NCBI GenBank assembly: GCA_002304735.1
Contig: DBIU01000055.1
Span: 1-7,252 of the forward strand
Length of the DNA: 7,252 nucleotides
Direction: 5' to 3'
Origin: Ruminococcaceae bacterium UBA794
GTDB lineage: Bacteria > Bacillota > Clostridia > Oscillospirales > Ruminococcaceae
Shown here piece by piece: positions 6,180 to 7,252 of this stretch (position 1 is the first letter of the stretch; the number at the start of each line of letters is the position of its first letter). Both the position numbers and the translations under genes were made by a program. Below the pieces are notes generated by a model that had not been told where the DNA came from, searched no databases, and was given only the letters and a program-made list of their open reading frames with translations.

Positions 6180-6243
6180 AAAATGAAATTTTTGCTTGAT
6201 TTTTTGAAAAAGTATTGACAATTCAAACATTCTATGTTATAAT
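6169..6243. repeat. 11-bp inverted repeat carrying opposed -10 boxes
   Basis: ATTATAACATA (6169-6179) and TATGTTATAAT (6233-6243) are perfect reverse complements separated by 53 bases. Each arm is an extended -10 element pointing outward, leftward to the DUF5131 gene and rightward to the lipoprotein gene. The arrangement may be divergent promoters of common consensus or a symmetric binding region. Confidence 0.6.
6215..6243 (+). promoter_or_regulatory. Consensus sigma-A promoter of the lipoprotein gene
   Basis: TTGACA (6215-6220), a 17-base spacer, then TATAAT (6238-6243) preceded by TATGT. Both hexamers are perfect. Transcription should begin near 6250, leaving an unusually long leader of about 168 nt before the ATG at 6418. 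Confidence 0.9.
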
Positions 6244-6249
6244 GAAAAT

Positions 6250-6417
6250 ATGAAATTTTCGATATACTGTATTATGTGAAATATTATCGGGGATTTTATG
6301 TAATAAGGTCGATTGTTAATTCGGCTGCACAAAAGGAGGATAGTGAAAGAATTAGTATCAGTCGCTGTTTCAAACCACGATAAATCTTGTCTAACCGCGA
6401 AATGGGGGGGTATAATT
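6250..6417 (+). other. Long 5' leader of the lipoprotein gene with a competing upstream start
   Basis: The 345-bp gap between the divergent genes (6073-6417) holds the promoters and dyads listed separately, then this ~168-nt leader. I find no strong hairpin and no RNA family I recognise in it. A strong ribosome binding site, AAGGAGG (6333-6339), stands only three bases before a GTG at 6343. That GTG is in frame with the lipoprotein and would add 25 residues (MKELVSVAVSNHD...). Just before the ATG is a run of seven G (6404-6410) followed by TATAAT, which is either a weak ribosome binding site or a slippage-prone tract. Confidence 0.5.
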
Positions 6418-7038
6418 ATGAAAAAAATCTTGTCATTAATCTCGGCGCTTGCGGTCTGCTGTGCTTTAACTGCTTGCAATTCACCCAAAGAAACCGAAGC
6501 CAAAAGCTTGGAAGACCTTGAGTTCGTTCATATAGACGCAGACTATATGAGCCTGCACAATAGCTTTGACGATATCGAAAAAAACAGCGAGTTGATTGTT
6601 GAAGGAAGGTTCATTGATGATGAAAAGGTTTGCTATGAACGGTATTCCTACGAAGATAGTATTCAAAAAGACGTGCTTGTTGAAATAATATCTTCGTGTC
6701 CGATGAAGATTACGAAAGTCCTTTCGGGCGGCGCAAAGGTCGGAGACGTAGTCAATGTTGTTCAGAGAGAGGGCGTTTTTATGGACAGGTTTATATCCCA
6801 AAGTCCGCTTACGCCTATGCAGAAGGGCGACGAATGGATATTCTGTCTGAAACGCACGAAATCCGAGAACTATGACGGATACCTGTGCGTGGGAGGCGCT
6901 TCCGGCAGATATCCCGCAAAAAACTCATCAAACAATAAAAAGATACGTTCCTCCGAATGTTCTGAGCTTGGCGTTTATAACAAATCCGATTACAACGAAG
7001 AATACTACAATCAGCTTGTTAAAAAGTATAATATATGA
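6418..7038 (+). CDS. Small secreted lipoprotein, Firmicutes hypothetical family
   Basis: A 206-residue exported lipoprotein. MKKILSLISALAVCCALTAC is a complete lipoprotein signal peptide with lipobox LTAC (lipidated C20). The mature part has NSELIVEGRFIDDEK (56-70), KITKVLSGGAKVGDVVNVVQ (98-117), PLTPMQKGDEWIFCL (130-144) and YLCVGGASGRYPA (155-167). This order (an 'SELIVxGxF' strand, 'KVLxGxxKVGD', 'PMxKGDxWxFxL', 'xxGRYP') recurs in uncharacterised lipoproteins of Clostridia as I recall them; function is unknown. The ATG is chosen because it gives a perfect lipoprotein signal. It is preceded by a G-run seven bases away rather than a canonical AGGAGG, while an in-frame GTG at 6343 has a stronger site but would bury the signal behind 25 residues. 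It has its own promoter. The 3' end is followed by a strong hairpin. Confidence 0.85.
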   Translation: MKKILSLISALAVCCALTACNSPKETEAKSLEDLEFVHIDADYMSLHNSFDDIEKNSELIVEGRFIDDEKVCYERYSYEDSIQKDVLVEIISSCPMKITKVLSGGAKVGDVVNVVQREGVFMDRFISQSPLTPMQKGDEWIFCLKRTKSENYDGYLCVGGASGRYPAKNSSNNKKIRSSECSELGVYNKSDYNEEYYNQLVKKYNI

Positions 7039-7064
7039 GGTCTTTCGTTTAACAGTATATATCA

Positions 7065-7089
7065 AAGCGCACCCATTGTGGGTGCGCTT
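7065..7089. terminator. Strong 11-bp hairpin after the lipoprotein gene
   Basis: AAGCGCACCCA (7065-7075) and TGGGTGCGCTT (7079-7089) pair perfectly around a TTG loop, 26 bases after the lipoprotein stop. The + strand tail is TTCTCTG, a weak U-tract, so termination efficiency is uncertain. On the - strand the stem is followed by TTTGATATATA. It may also stabilise the 3' end of the message. Confidence 0.65.
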
Positions 7090-7110
7090 CTCTGCGCCAT
7101 TATCGTCATA

Positions 7111-7131
7111 AAACCGCAGAAAAAACGGTTT
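7111..7131. repeat. Small hairpin in the right-end intergenic element
   Basis: AAACCG (7111-7116) and CGGTTT (7126-7131) pair around a 9-nt A-rich loop, extendable with one bulged A. Read on the - strand the loop is U-rich. It belongs to a cluster of stem-loops between 7065 and 7205. Confidence 0.45.
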
Positions 7132-7150
7132 ATCAAACCCCCTCGCGGGC

Positions 7151-7182
7151 AAAAAATCCGCCCACAGAAGAAACTGCGGGCG
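7151..7182 (-). terminator. Leftward intrinsic terminator
   Basis: On the - strand CGCCCGCAG (7182-7174) and CTGTGGGCG (7167-7159) form a 9-bp stem with one mismatch and a 6-nt loop, followed by GA and then T6 (7156-7151). This is a good intrinsic terminator for a - strand gene lying to the right of the window. Confidence 0.6.
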
Positions 7183-7190
7183 ATAAGGCT

Positions 7191-7205
7191 GCCGGCACTG
7201 CCGGC
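7191..7205. repeat. GCCGGC tandem hairpin
   Basis: GCCGGC (7191-7196), ACT, GCCGGC (7200-7205): two copies of a self-complementary hexamer that can fold into a 6-bp hairpin with a 3-nt loop. It is notably more GC-rich than the flanking DNA and part of the same intergenic element as the direct repeats. Confidence 0.5.
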
Positions 7206-7252
7206 TGTGGTATAGTTGATAATTAGCTTTGTCCCTCGCGGGCAAAAAAATC

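Larger units (their letters stand above)
7140..7252. repeat. Direct repeat pair bounding a hairpin-rich intergenic element
   Basis: CCCTCGCGGGC followed by A6-TC (7140-7158) recurs as the same 11-mer followed by A7-TC (7233-7252), 93 bases apart. The second copy runs to the window edge, so the unit may continue. Between them lie a 9-bp hairpin (7159-7182) and a GCCGGC hairpin (7191-7205). An open frame of 105 codons crosses the element on the - strand but has no ribosome binding site or family resemblance and overlaps the lipoprotein gene. I treat the stretch as non-coding. Confidence 0.6.

Noticed and set aside
6387..6416. TTGTCT-18-TATAAT just before the lipoprotein ATG as a promoter
   Set aside because: It would give a start inside the coding sequence and a leaderless or truncated message. 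The perfect promoter at 6215-6243 is far better.
6928..7245. 105-codon open frame on the - strand at the right end
   Set aside because: It overlaps the 3' end of the lipoprotein gene and runs through hairpins and direct repeats. It has no family resemblance and no convincing ribosome binding site.

Overview
The window looks like chromosomal DNA from an anaerobic gut or rumen Firmicute (Clostridia, probably the Oscillospirales/Ruminococcaceae side). Supporting features are a secreted protein ending in a type I dockerin of the NAKDALAIL kind, a Firmicutes-style PnuC, a lipoprotein with an LTAC lipobox, GGAG-type ribosome binding sites, and AT-rich intergenic DNA with consensus sigma-A promoters around moderately GC-balanced genes. 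No tRNA, rRNA, CRISPR array or complete insertion sequence is visible. The organism is an inference from protein style, not from a marker gene.

Left half, + strand (38-2690): a probable operon. It holds a TetR-family regulator, the start of a translationally coupled gene that dies after 25 codons (a likely GyrI-like effector-binding domain remnant), a four-helix membrane domain fused to a flavodoxin-like domain, and a metallo-beta-lactamase-fold hydrolase of the COG1237 type. A strong hairpin terminator follows and sits between convergent genes, so it can serve both strands. Bases 1-37 hold only the ribosome binding site of the TetR gene.

Middle, - strand (2700-6072): read leftward, the order is a DUF5131/phage Gp37-Gp68 family iron-sulfur protein, a pnuC-type vitamin/nucleoside transporter, and the large secreted dockerin protein. 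pnuC and the dockerin gene each have a perfect TTGACA-17-TATAAT promoter within a few bases of the preceding stop codon. The pnuC transcript should begin with a ~82-nt structured leader. Its closing stem runs directly into eight U residues just before the ribosome binding site, which is riboswitch/attenuator architecture, and it matches no class I recognise. This is the most interesting element of the window.

Right end (6073-7252): a 345-bp AT-rich intergenic region separates the divergent DUF5131 gene and a small lipoprotein gene. It holds a third perfect promoter, an 11-bp inverted repeat carrying a TATAAT on each strand, a 9-bp dyad, a 15-bp palindrome, and a long lipoprotein leader with two competing translation starts. 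After the lipoprotein come a strong 11-bp hairpin and a hairpin-rich intergenic element bounded by two near-identical direct repeats. The second repeat ends exactly at the window edge. A terminator there points leftward, which suggests a - strand gene to the right of the window.

Functionally this is a set of small units (a regulator-redox-hydrolase operon, a vitamin transporter under RNA control, secreted and surface proteins) rather than one pathway.
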